DNA of 30,599 nucleotides from an uncultured Sphingobium sp. (GTDB lineage Bacteria > Pseudomonadota > Alphaproteobacteria > Sphingomonadales > Sphingomonadaceae), in contig CAMLFF010000003.1 in the NCBI GenBank assembly GCA_946479185.1, positions 1 through 30,599 on the forward strand. The letters are read 5' to 3'. A model generated the notes under the pieces. It worked only from the letters and a program-made list of their open reading frames with translations. It did not search any database and was not told the DNA's origin. Position 1 is the first letter of the stretch; each line of letters opens with the position of its first letter. Below, one piece after another: positions 16,452 through 24,300 of the stretch. Position numbers and translations under genes: made by a program.

Positions 16452-16790
16452 ATGCATTTTGCCAAGTTCGCCCTGGTCCCCGCCCTTCTTGCCCTTGCCG
16501 CCCCGGCTTTTGCTCAGGCCACCTTCGAAGGCGCTGGCGAACGAGGCGAACTCGACTGCAGCGGCGGAACCGCAACAATTTCAGGCGCAAGCAACCGGAT
16601 GACAGTCACTGGAGTCTGCAAGCAGCTTGTGATTGAAGGCGCCGGCAATGTAGTCCGCGTCGAGCTTGCCTCAAAAGGCGTGATCCGCATTGTTGGTGCC
16701 AGCAACCAAGTGCAGTGGACCACGCCCGACGGCAGCAAGGCGCAATTGCGCGTGACTGGCGCAGGCAATCGGATATCGATGGTACGATGA
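16452..16790 (+). CDS. Secreted DUF3060 protein
   Basis: 112-aa exported protein with a clear signal peptide (MHFAKFALVPALLALAAPAFA-Q). The mature part is made of short repeats around GAGERGELDCSGG, SGASNRMTVTG, EGAGNVVRVEL, VGASNQVQWTT and TGAGNRISMV, the beta-solenoid-like pattern of DUF3060. Two Cys residues (in DCSGG and GVCKQL) could form a disulfide. Function unknown. ATG at 16452 is chosen because GAGGAG at 16437-16442 is 9 bases upstream; a TTG at 16443 would add three residues. Confidence 0.85.
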   Translation: MHFAKFALVPALLALAAPAFAQATFEGAGERGELDCSGGTATISGASNRMTVTGVCKQLVIEGAGNVVRVELASKGVIRIVGASNQVQWTTPDGSKAQLRVTGAGNRISMVR

Positions 16791-16811
16791 CGTGGGTGAC
16801 TGGGTATTGAA

Positions 16812-16845
16812 AAACCCCGGAAGCCTTCAAGAACTTCCGGGGTTT
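16812..16845 (-). terminator. Terminator of the tRNA-Val locus
   Basis: AAACCCCGGAAG (16812-16823) pairs over 12 bases with CTTCCGGGGTTT (16834-16845). Read on the minus strand the stem is followed by TTTTT, so it fits a terminator for the tRNA gene whose 3' end lies 5 bases away. It may also stop transcripts from the DUF3060 gene on the other strand, where the T-run is shorter. Confidence 0.85.
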
Positions 16846-16849
16846 ATCA

Positions 16850-16899
16850 TGGTGGGCGTGGCAAGGATTGAACTTGCGACCCCTGCGATGTCAATGCAG
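16850..16899 (-). pseudogene. 3' half of a tRNA-Val(GAC) gene; candidate attachment-site core
   Basis: Read on the minus strand this gives the anticodon arm with loop TTGACAT (GAC anticodon), variable loop GGGTC, T-arm GCAAG-TTCAATC-CTTGC, acceptor strand CACGCCC, discriminator A and an encoded CCA (16850-16852). The five-base anticodon stem has four pairs and one A-C mismatch at its loop end. Beyond 16899 the sequence no longer looks like a tRNA: no D-arm GCTCAG/GAGC and no 5' acceptor strand GGGCGTG are present. A truncated 3' copy followed by the native terminator is what remains at the distal end when an element integrates into a tRNA gene. Confidence 0.85.
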
Positions 16900-17049
16900 G
16901 ACGTATCCAGCCAATTATCTTTGATATTTCGCATATTATCAACTCCGGATTAGTCCGATGCCCAGAATCTGCCCAAGACCGATTCACAGCCTTACCATTT
17001 GATCATGTGCGGCAAGCCACAATAGCATTTTCAATGACATTTAGAAGGC

Positions 17050-17078
17050 GGCGATCGCCCCCTTTGCGGGCGATCGCC
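17050..17078. repeat. Perfect 11-bp inverted repeat after the exonuclease gene
   Basis: GGCGATCGCCC (17050-17060) and GGGCGATCGCC (17068-17078) are exact inverted copies around a 7-base loop. It starts 28 bases past the stop of the DnaQ-like gene and could be its terminator, but has no T-run; each arm also contains the palindrome GGCGATCGCC. Confidence 0.7.
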
Positions 17079-17106
17079 ATGCCTTGCCCTTCAGTCTCGA
17101 GCCCCA

Positions 17107-17976
17107 CTATTCATATCGTTCATAGGCAGTGATCTGCTTCGTTTCAGGGCAGATCTGGAAGCAAAGCTCCGTTAGCCATTTCCCCTCTGCTGCCGCCGCT
17201 TCCGAGGGCTTATCGATCCACCAGCAACGGTCCGCGGCGTTCCAGCGGTAGCCCCGAGCCTTGAGCCGATCTTTCACTTCATAGGGCGCGCGGCGTGCGT
17301 AGATCCGGTGGTTCACCGCACGGACCGCATCGATCAGGTGAGCGGCATAGGTGCGGCCATCTGATGCGCACCCAGCGAGCAGGCAGGCGAGCGCCCAGCA
17401 GTCCGGACCGGCCCGATGCGCCTCGTAGAAGTAGCCTGCCTCGTAAAGGAGGTGCCCCAACGATCGCCCTCCCAGCCCATGGGTAAGCCAGTCGATGTCG
17501 TTGACCGTGCACCCCCAAGGCTTGTCGACGAGCCCATCGAAGCGCCTGGCAAGGAACGCGCGGTCAAATCTGGCATTGTGAGAGACAAGGACATCACAGC
17601 GATAGAGCGCATCCGCGATGTCGTGATCGTCAAAGGCCTGCTCTGCGAGATCCTCGTCGGTCAGGCCGGTCACTTCAAAGATCCGGGGTTCGAGCGGCAG
17701 CGAAGGTTGCTCCAGCCAGCTAACCGTCTCGTCAATTCGAAGAAGACTGCCATCGGCGTTAATGGTCATCATTGTGATAGCAAACTCGATTACTTCGTTC
17801 GCTTCAGGATCGAGCCCAGTCGTCTCGGTATCGATGATCCCCAGCCTGACTGGGCGGAAAGCCTCCGCCTGCGTCTCGATCTCGTCGACCCGAGGAAGCC
17901 GTCGCAGCAGGCGAAAGTCGGCCTGTTCGTAGACTTGAGGGGCAAGCTGAAAGCCGGGAATGACATGCTTGGACAT
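17107..17976 (-). CDS. DnaQ-like 3'-5' exonuclease (DEDDh)
   Basis: 289-aa protein with a DEDDh exonuclease core at residues 42-205. ExoI is GIIDTETTGLDP (Asp49, Glu51), ExoII is LVSHNARFDRAFL (Asp138), and ExoIII is HRAGPDC (His187, Asp192), so all catalytic residues are kept. A further 85 residues follow (RIYARRAPYEVKDRLKARGYRW with a Trp-rich stretch CWWIDK), a tail seen in stand-alone exonucleases of mobile elements rather than in the Pol III epsilon subunit. It probably degrades or trims single-stranded DNA or RNA. It follows the PolB-type exonuclease gene in the same direction, with a terminator between them. Confidence 0.88.
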   Translation of the reverse strand: MSKHVIPGFQLAPQVYEQADFRLLRRLPRVDEIETQAEAFRPVRLGIIDTETTGLDPEANEVIEFAITMMTINADGSLLRIDETVSWLEQPSLPLEPRIFEVTGLTDEDLAEQAFDDHDIADALYRCDVLVSHNARFDRAFLARRFDGLVDKPWGCTVNDIDWLTHGLGGRSLGHLLYEAGYFYEAHRAGPDCWALACLLAGCASDGRTYAAHLIDAVRAVNHRIYARRAPYEVKDRLKARGYRWNAADRCWWIDKPSEAAAAEGKWLTELCFQICPETKQITAYERYE

Positions 17977-17993
17977 AGATAGACTCCATAAGC

Positions 17994-18019
17994 AAAAGGC
18001 CCGCTCAGTGGCGGGCCTT
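17994..18019 (-). terminator. Terminator between the two exonuclease genes
   Basis: AAGGCCCGC (17996-18004) pairs perfectly with GCGGGCCTT (18011-18019); on the minus strand the stem runs into TTTT. It ends 18 bases before the start of the DnaQ-like gene, so that gene needs either read-through or a promoter hidden in the hairpin region. Confidence 0.8.
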
Positions 18020-18048
18020 GGGGTTTGATTGGGATTGTGAGAGAGGCG

Positions 18049-18855
18049 TCAGAACTCGGCCTTACCGGACAGCAGCTCCTCCATGCAGCGCTGGGTTTCC
18101 TGACGCAGCAGTGTGTTGACCCAGCCTTCAAAGGCATCGGCGTACGGGCGGTGCTTGTGCCCTGCCCCGAGACGCGCGAGCCCCATGAGGGCGCCGAACA
18201 GGCTGAGCGTGCGGGTACGATTACAAACGACATGCGCGAGTAGTGCGGCCGTCGAGAGCACATCATTCTCGCAGATCGATTTGACCAGCGACCATTTGCC
18301 GCATGCGACAAAGCCACCAACAGCGGTGGGCGCCGCCGTTACTTTCGACGGAATGCGAAATGCCGCGCACATCTCGGCAAGATGGACCCTAGCTGCATCT
18401 CCGCACATGTGGGTCATCAGGTCGATATGCCCATCGCCATGGCGCAGGCGGGGCTTCAAAGGCACGCTGAGCCGGTGCGGCACAGCCATGCCATGCCGCA
18501 TGGCGGCAAGCCGCAGCTGCGGTTCGTCCGAAGAGCTGCCGCCCCAGGACACCAGCGAGACATTGTCAGGAAGCTCCTTGAGCGCTTCAAAGAAGTGGGT
18601 CAGCATTTCAGCTTCGTCCATTTCTGGCATCCCGGCCGTCTGGAGCGACCCCGGCGTCAAATGCCCGTCAGCGCCTTCCATCACGAGCCAGCTAATGCAG
18701 ACGGGGCGTTTAAAGACCCAGCGCTCCCTGGCTCGAGGATCGTTGTCCCTCGTGCGCTCCATGCCCGAGGGATCGAAGCGCTCAGCGGCTTGGTAGAGGG
18801 CATGGCCCTCACCGTCGGTGGCATATTCGACGTCGAAAACGAGATACTTGTTCAT
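18049..18855 (-). CDS. Predicted 3'-5' exonuclease, PolB exonuclease-like (PF10108 type)
   Basis: 268 aa. The N-terminal strand YLVFDVEYATDG supplies the DxE of ExoI. SLVSWGGSSSDEPQLRLAAMRHG corresponds to ExoII, HIDLMTHM is a family mark, and SICENDVLSTAALLAHVV gives ExoIII. This order matches the family related to the proofreading domain of family B polymerases. ATG at 18855 (MNKYLVFDVE) is chosen because the family starts there and AGGA lies about 8 bases upstream; an in-frame ATG at 18900 would add 15 unlikely residues. Biological role unknown; relatives are common on plasmids and islands. Confidence 0.8.
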   Translation of the reverse strand: MNKYLVFDVEYATDGEGHALYQAAERFDPSGMERTRDNDPRARERWVFKRPVCISWLVMEGADGHLTPGSLQTAGMPEMDEAEMLTHFFEALKELPDNVSLVSWGGSSSDEPQLRLAAMRHGMAVPHRLSVPLKPRLRHGDGHIDLMTHMCGDAARVHLAEMCAAFRIPSKVTAAPTAVGGFVACGKWSLVKSICENDVLSTAALLAHVVCNRTRTLSLFGALMGLARLGAGHKHRPYADAFEGWVNTLLRQETQRCMEELLSGKAEF

Positions 18856-19438
18856 TGAAGTGAGTTCCTGATGCCGGATGCAGCCGGCACTCAAGAACAT
18901 CAGTCAGCGTCAGCAGAGCGCAGCTGATGAAGCCACGTTCCTTTTCCCCTTCCTGATATTCTCGCCTCAGATGTTCAAAAACCTCTGTTGCTCGCTGCTC
19001 CTTTCCGCTCCAACGCGAGACCCTCTGCGTGTGCACAGATAACAGACGATCGGTATGATGGGCGGAAAGGATCAGCGCGTCACAATCATCGACCATAATG
19101 AGTCTCGACTGGCTGAAGCTGTCACTTGGTTGGGATCGCAGCTTTTGGCGCCGGAGCAGCCGTCCTCCGCTAGATGTTGACAGCATACATTGGGACTTTT
19201 CAGCCGTTCCGTGGCCCCGTGTTGAACGGCAGGTGTGGCCAGAAGTCGACGTCCGGCGCTTACCCGATCTGCACCGCAGACCGACGGAGATTGGGCCTAA
19301 GCCGACCGTCCGCTCTTAGGGAATGAAGCGGCAATAGCCGCTGTTGCGGGACCGGCTAGCGCGGATGACCGCTAACGCCCCAACCCGATGTCGCTATGGC
19401 CCTCCCTGATGCATGAAATTGGTGCGTCGCTCTACCCG

Positions 19439-19497
19439 AGTTTAAGATAGCGACCCTTTCTGCGCTTATGGCCCCTAAAAGCATCGAAACTTAAACT
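19439..19497. repeat. Inverted repeat upstream of abiEi
   Basis: AGTTTAAG (19439-19446) and CTTAAACT (19490-19497) are exact inverted 8-mers 43 bases apart, just upstream of the abiE promoter. Known AbiEi antitoxins repress their own operon by binding inverted repeats, so this is a candidate operator, but 8-mers this far apart can arise by chance. Confidence 0.3.
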
Positions 19498-19504
19498 AGG
19501 CCTG

Positions 19505-19533
19505 TTATTGGGTTTACTAATGCCATATATAAT
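19505..19533 (+). promoter_or_regulatory. Promoter of the abiE operon, possibly giving a leaderless mRNA
   Basis: A perfect TATAAT lies at 19528-19533; 17 bases upstream is TTATTG (19505-19510), a poor -35. The abiEi ATG is at 19539, only 5 bases after the -10 box, so transcription would begin at or next to the start codon. The -35 weakness may reflect activation or a repressor-controlled promoter. Confidence 0.5.
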
Positions 19534-19538
19534 GCGTC

Positions 19539-20399
19539 ATGCGCGCAAAAAGAGCATCTCTCTTGAACCGCTTAGTCCATGAGCTCCCTGAGCTTTACGT
19601 GGTTGATACCGCCTGGCTGACCTCGATAGGGCTCTCCGCATCCTCCGTGCGCGACTATGTCGAACGAGGCTGGCTGGAACGGGTGGGCACGCGCCTCTAT
19701 CGGCGCCCCGTGCAAGATGGAGCCGGAACGATCCGCTGGGAGATCGCCACGCTTTCCTTGCAAGCTCTCCTGCGCGTGCCCGCGCATGTTGGAGGGATGA
19801 CCGCGCTCGAACTCGCCGGCTATTGGCAATATGCATCCATGGGCCGCAGGCGTGTGTGGCTCTACAGCGACGCGGTCGCTGCTCGCTCTTATCTTCGCCG
19901 GCTCGAGCTGGATGCCGATATCGAGTTTAAGTCACGCAAACTCTTCGACGATGCCGATCCTGATCTGGGTATCGAAACCAGAACGATTGACCTGGTGACC
20001 TCCACCCTGGGATCAGCAGTCCTCCACGGAGAGGCCGGTCTGGTCCGCAAGCAGCAGATCCGCGTCTCCAGCCTCGAGCGCGCCATCCTCGAAGTGCTCG
20101 AAGAGGTTCCGCGGATTTTCAGCTTCGAGCATGGGGCTGAACTGTTTGAGGGCCTCACCACCCTGCGGCCTCGGCTGATGGCGCCGCTCCTTGCCGCCTG
20201 CAAAAGCGTGAAGGCAAAGCGGCTCTTTCTGTATTTCGCGAGCCAGCACCGCCATGCCTGGTCACGAAAGCTGCGAGCCGAGGATTTCGACCTTGGCTCA
20301 GGCAAGCGCCAGATCGTGCCTGGCGGGGAATATGACCCCGAATTTCAAATCACCGTGCCGAGAACCAAGCGGCCAAAGAGAACAACCAGAGCCAGCTAA
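19539..20399 (+). CDS. abiEi: AbiEi-type antitoxin/transcriptional regulator (type IV toxin-antitoxin)
   Basis: 286-aa protein with an N-terminal winged-helix region (residues 1-60: YVVDTAWLTSIGLSASSVRD, YVERGWLERVGTRLYRRP) and the typical AbiEi continuation LLRVPAHVGGMTALELAGYWQY, RTIDLVTSTLGSAVLHGEAG, VSSLERAILEVLEEVP and a basic tail (TKRPKRTTRAS). In the AbiE system this protein neutralises AbiEii without binding it directly and represses the operon. The stop overlaps the abiEii ATG (TAATG), pointing to coupled translation. It is the first gene of a three-gene unit that continues into the STAND protein. N-terminal start uncertain because no Shine-Dalgarno is visible. Confidence 0.9.
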   Translation: MRAKRASLLNRLVHELPELYVVDTAWLTSIGLSASSVRDYVERGWLERVGTRLYRRPVQDGAGTIRWEIATLSLQALLRVPAHVGGMTALELAGYWQYASMGRRRVWLYSDAVAARSYLRRLELDADIEFKSRKLFDDADPDLGIETRTIDLVTSTLGSAVLHGEAGLVRKQQIRVSSLERAILEVLEEVPRIFSFEHGAELFEGLTTLRPRLMAPLLAACKSVKAKRLFLYFASQHRHAWSRKLRAEDFDLGSGKRQIVPGGEYDPEFQITVPRTKRPKRTTRAS

Positions 20400-21313
20400 T
20401 GTCGACCGAACTCTACACCCGACAGGCAGAACTGCTCGTCCGGGCCATCCCTGAAATAGCACATGAAGAGGCGTTTGCGCTGAAGGGCGGCACCGCGATC
20501 AATCTGTTCGTCCGCGATCTGCCTCGGCTATCCGTCGATATCGACCTTGTCTATCTGCCAATCGCGGATCGAGATGAGTCCCTTGCCGCGATCCGCGAAG
20601 CCTTTTCGCGCATCGCCACAAGCCTTCGTAAACGCCTGAGCGCAAAGGTCGCCGAACAAAATTCCGGCGACGGCGCAAAGCTCATCGTGCGGTCCGCCAA
20701 CACCCAGATCAAGATCGAAATCAGCCCGGTCCTTCGAGGCACGGTGTTCGAGCCGGAGCTGCGCTCTGTAAGCCCCTCGGTCGAAGATCGGTTCGGATAT
20801 GCCGAAATGAAGGTGGTCGCCCTGCCCGACCTCTATGCGGGAAAGATCGCGGCTGCATTGGACCGTCAGCACCCTCGCGACCTGTTTGACATCCTCCATC
20901 TCTATGCGAACGAAGGTATAACCGACGACATCTTCACGGCCTTCCTGATCTACCTGATTAGCCATAACCGTCCGCCAAATGAGCTGCTGGCGCCGCATAT
21001 GCTCGACTTGGCTCCTCAATATTCCGGCGAGTTCACCGGGATGACAGTTGAACAGGTTCCTCTCGAAGCGCTGCGCGAAGCCCGAGACCGGCTCTTGGCC
21101 GACATCCAGGTGCGTGCTCGGAAAGCGGGGCCATCCGCATTCCTGCGCTCCTTCTTTGCCCTAGAGCCAGCCTGGTCCGTCCTGAAACTACCGAGTGACG
21201 TCGCCAGGCTGCCGGCGGCACAATGGAAGCTTCAGAACCTTGAACGCCTTCGAGCGGAACAACCTCAGAAATTCAAAGAGCAACTCGAGAAGCTTGGGGA
21301 GGTCCTGAAATGA
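20399..21313 (+). CDS. abiEii: AbiEii-type nucleotidyltransferase toxin
   Basis: 304-aa DNA polymerase beta-type nucleotidyltransferase. Motifs: GGTAIN at 30-35; RLSVDIDLVY at 43-52, giving the metal-binding Asp47 and Asp49; KIEISP at 105-110 (Glu107); and DLYAGKIAAALDRQHPRDLFDI at 144-165 (Lys149, Asp161). These match AbiEii/MenT toxins, relatives of which add nucleotides to tRNA or otherwise block growth. All motif residues are intact, so the toxin should be active. The ATG overlaps the abiEi stop and its own TGA overlaps the next gene's ATG (ATGA), so all three genes are probably translated as one unit. Confidence 0.9.
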   Translation: MSTELYTRQAELLVRAIPEIAHEEAFALKGGTAINLFVRDLPRLSVDIDLVYLPIADRDESLAAIREAFSRIATSLRKRLSAKVAEQNSGDGAKLIVRSANTQIKIEISPVLRGTVFEPELRSVSPSVEDRFGYAEMKVVALPDLYAGKIAAALDRQHPRDLFDILHLYANEGITDDIFTAFLIYLISHNRPPNELLAPHMLDLAPQYSGEFTGMTVEQVPLEALREARDRLLADIQVRARKAGPSAFLRSFFALEPAWSVLKLPSDVARLPAAQWKLQNLERLRAEQPQKFKEQLEKLGEVLK

Positions 21314-24300
21314 TAGACTTCACCAAGATCATCGCCGGTGAGGCTGGGCAGCGAGAGACCTTCGAGGAGCTGGTTTGCCAGATCGCACGGAGGGATCCTC
21401 CCGCCACGGCACTAGAGTTTAGGCGGATTCACGGGGCAGGCGGCGACGGTGGCGTAGAAGCGGTCTGGATACTAGAGAATGGCAGCGAGCATGGCTATCA
21501 GGCCAAATTCTACAACGTTTCCCGGAATGTGGATTGGGGCGCGATCGACGACTCCGTAAAGACGGCCCTCGCCACCCATCCCAAGCTCGCGACGATGTAC
21601 ATCGCCATCGCTTGCGCACTGACCGGCCAAACACAGCGGCAAACCACAAAGGGCAGGCCCCAGATCAGCGGATGGGACCAATGGAAAAATCATAAGGCCA
21701 AATGGGAGGCGGAGGCCAAGGGCCTCGGCCGGACGACCACCTTTGTACCATGGACCGCCCCCGACCTCGAGGCGAAGCTGACCGAGCCGAAGATGGTAGG
21801 CTTGGTCGACTATTGGTTCGGGTCTATCGAGCTGTCGCCGGCCTGGCTGGCAGCGGAATGCCGCCGCACCGTTGATGCGCTGGAAGAACGCTACCATCCA
21901 GAAGATCATGTCGATGTATCGACACGCGTCGCCTTCGATGGTCTGCTGCGAAACGATGCATATCGCGCTAGACTCGTTGAGGCCCGCGCCGAGCTGCTGG
22001 AGGCTTCAAAGCTAGGTGGGCGGCCATCGCGCAATGAGGGCGACAATGCACGACTGGACGAGGTCGCAGCCAAGATCCAAGCCTTTGCCGACACTACGAG
22101 GGTCCTAAAATCGCCTGGGCAGAATGCGCTCGCGTATGCCGCTTGGCACAGCATATGCGACGATCTGCTCAAACTTAGTTTCAACGCCAGCCAAGCCGCG
22201 AGGTCCGAACGAGAGGCCTTGAAGGCTTCGTCGAGCGTGGATGGTGGTCCTGTAACGGCCGAGGCAAGCCCGACCATCGCTGGCCTAGACTATCTAATCG
22301 AAGCGCTGAGAAAACTCCAATCGGTCACAAGAGATTTCCTTGGTGAAATTGGCTCATCTGCTGGCCGGAGTGATCAAAGTCGCTTCCTTCTCTTTAGTGG
22401 CCGCGCCGGTTCGGGGAAGTCGCACCTGATCGCGTCAGAGGTGGAACGCGGGCTGCAGGCGGGCTCGCCTGTCCTGTTCCTGCTCGGCACTGACTTCACG
22501 CAGCATGGGACCGCCGAGACGCAGATCCTGAGCCACTATGAGCTGAGCGGGCATGACTTCGACCATCTGCTCGGTGCAATGGATGCTCGCGCCGAGGCCT
22601 CAGGTACACGTGCGCTGATCGCCATCGATGCGATCAACGAAGGCGCTGGTGCGGCGCTTTGGCGATCGGCGCTGCAGGCGTTCGCGAAGCGGGTTCTCGC
22701 ATTCCCGAACTTGACGCTCTGCGTATCCTGCCGAATCGAATATTATCCGCAATTGATAACGCCCGCGATCGAGACGATGGCGACCAAGGTCGAAGTGAGC
22801 GGGTTCGACACGCCCGACGAAATCGAACGCGCGGCCCGGGTGTATATGGACCGACGCGGAATCGTCAGGCCCGCAACACCTTGGCTCAACCCGGAATTCT
22901 CCAATCCCTTGTTCCTGCGCACCGCCTGTCTTGCTCTGGAACGGGCGGGCCGGAAGACCTTCCCGCGAGGGATGCGCGGCACCAGCGAGGTGCTGGCATT
23001 CCTGCTCGAGTCCACAGGCCGGCACCTTGGTACTGACTATGATGGTTCGGAGACGCTCGTTCAACCGGTACGCCGCGCCCTCCTGTCGCTGGCAAAGCAA
23101 ATGGCAACGACCCGCACCGACTGTGTAACGCGACCCGACGCCCACCGCCTGGTGGAGGACGCGTTTGCCGGGATTGCACCTCCCCCGGGGAAAACCTGGC
23201 TAGAGCTGCTTCGCTTCCGAGGGTTGTTGCGCCTGGATCCCAGCCCGGATTTCGATTCTGCCGATCCAATGAGCGCGCCGGAGGACGTGGTGCGCTTCTC
23301 CTTCCAGCGCTTCCAGGACCATCTGGTCGCACGCGCTCTATTGGAGCCCGTCAAAGATCCGGCCGGCCTGTTTGCACAAGGCGGCCCCCTCCACTTCATC
23401 CTCGGCAAATATGGGATCGAATGGCAGTGGCGCGGCCTGTTCCATGCTCTCGGCCTTTACTGCGCCGATCACTATAAAACAGAAATCATCGACCTGCTTC
23501 CCGGCGGCGAAGCCCGGTGGTGGGAGCATTACGAAGTCGAGGATGCGTTCGTAGAAAGCATCCGGTGGCGATCCGCGCCGGCCTTTTCCGATCGAACACT
23601 CGACCTGCTGAACCGGCTCGGCCGTTCAGAAGAAGACGTGGTCTCCTTGTTGATCGAGTTGGCAGTGGTGGCAGATCACCCCTGGAACGCCAAGCTTCTC
23701 CACAAGAACCTCATCGACCGCCCTTTGCCGAAGCGGGACGCGTTTTGGACCTGCGCGATCAACGGGGCGCATGGCGACATGGCACATCCTGCATGGAGAT
23801 TGATCGACTGGTGCTTGAATGCTGGCATTCGCTCAGCTGGGGATGATGCCCTTGCGCTCGCTGCACTAACCCTCGCCTGGTGCCAAAGTTCGACAAGCAC
23901 AATTCTGCGCGACAGCGCCACCAAGGCGCTAATCTGCGTGCTGGCGGAACGCCCCTCTCTTACGCCTCTTCTATTTACGGCGTTCGTCGAATGCGACGAT
24001 CCCTATGTAGTGGAGCGGCTTTACGCCGCGGTCTATGGGGCAAGCCTACGGACCCTAGAGCCCATGCAACTCGCGATCTTTGCTGAAGCCATGTGGACGC
24101 ATTGCTTCGCCAAGGGCGAACCTCCGATACATCTTCTCGCCCGCGACTATGCCCGCGGCGTTGTCGAGCTCGCCTCGACCGCAGCCGCTCTGCCCCCGCA
24201 CATCGAAATTACCCTGTGTCGGCCGCCGTATGGATCAAGGGCGCCGGTCTTCAACATCACCGAGGCACGCGTCGAAGCCCGAAGTGCGCGTGTTGGCGCG

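Larger units (their letters stand above)
18856..19538. other. Intergenic region of about 680 bases without a convincing gene
   Basis: Open frames exist on both strands (minus 18809-19096, MVDDCDALILSAHH; plus 19098-19319, MSLDWLKLSLGWDR), but neither resembles a known family, has a good Shine-Dalgarno, or stays clear of its neighbours. The stretch may be a decayed gene or a control region. Its right end holds the abiE promoter. Confidence 0.5.

Noticed and set aside
16850..16970. An intact tRNA-Val gene
   Set aside because: The D-arm and 5' acceptor strand expected upstream on the minus strand are absent; only the 3' half is present.
18809..19186. Minus-strand open frame of 125 aa upstream of the PolB-type exonuclease
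   Set aside because: It overlaps the exonuclease start, has no good Shine-Dalgarno and no recognisable family; kept only as a note in the intergenic entry.
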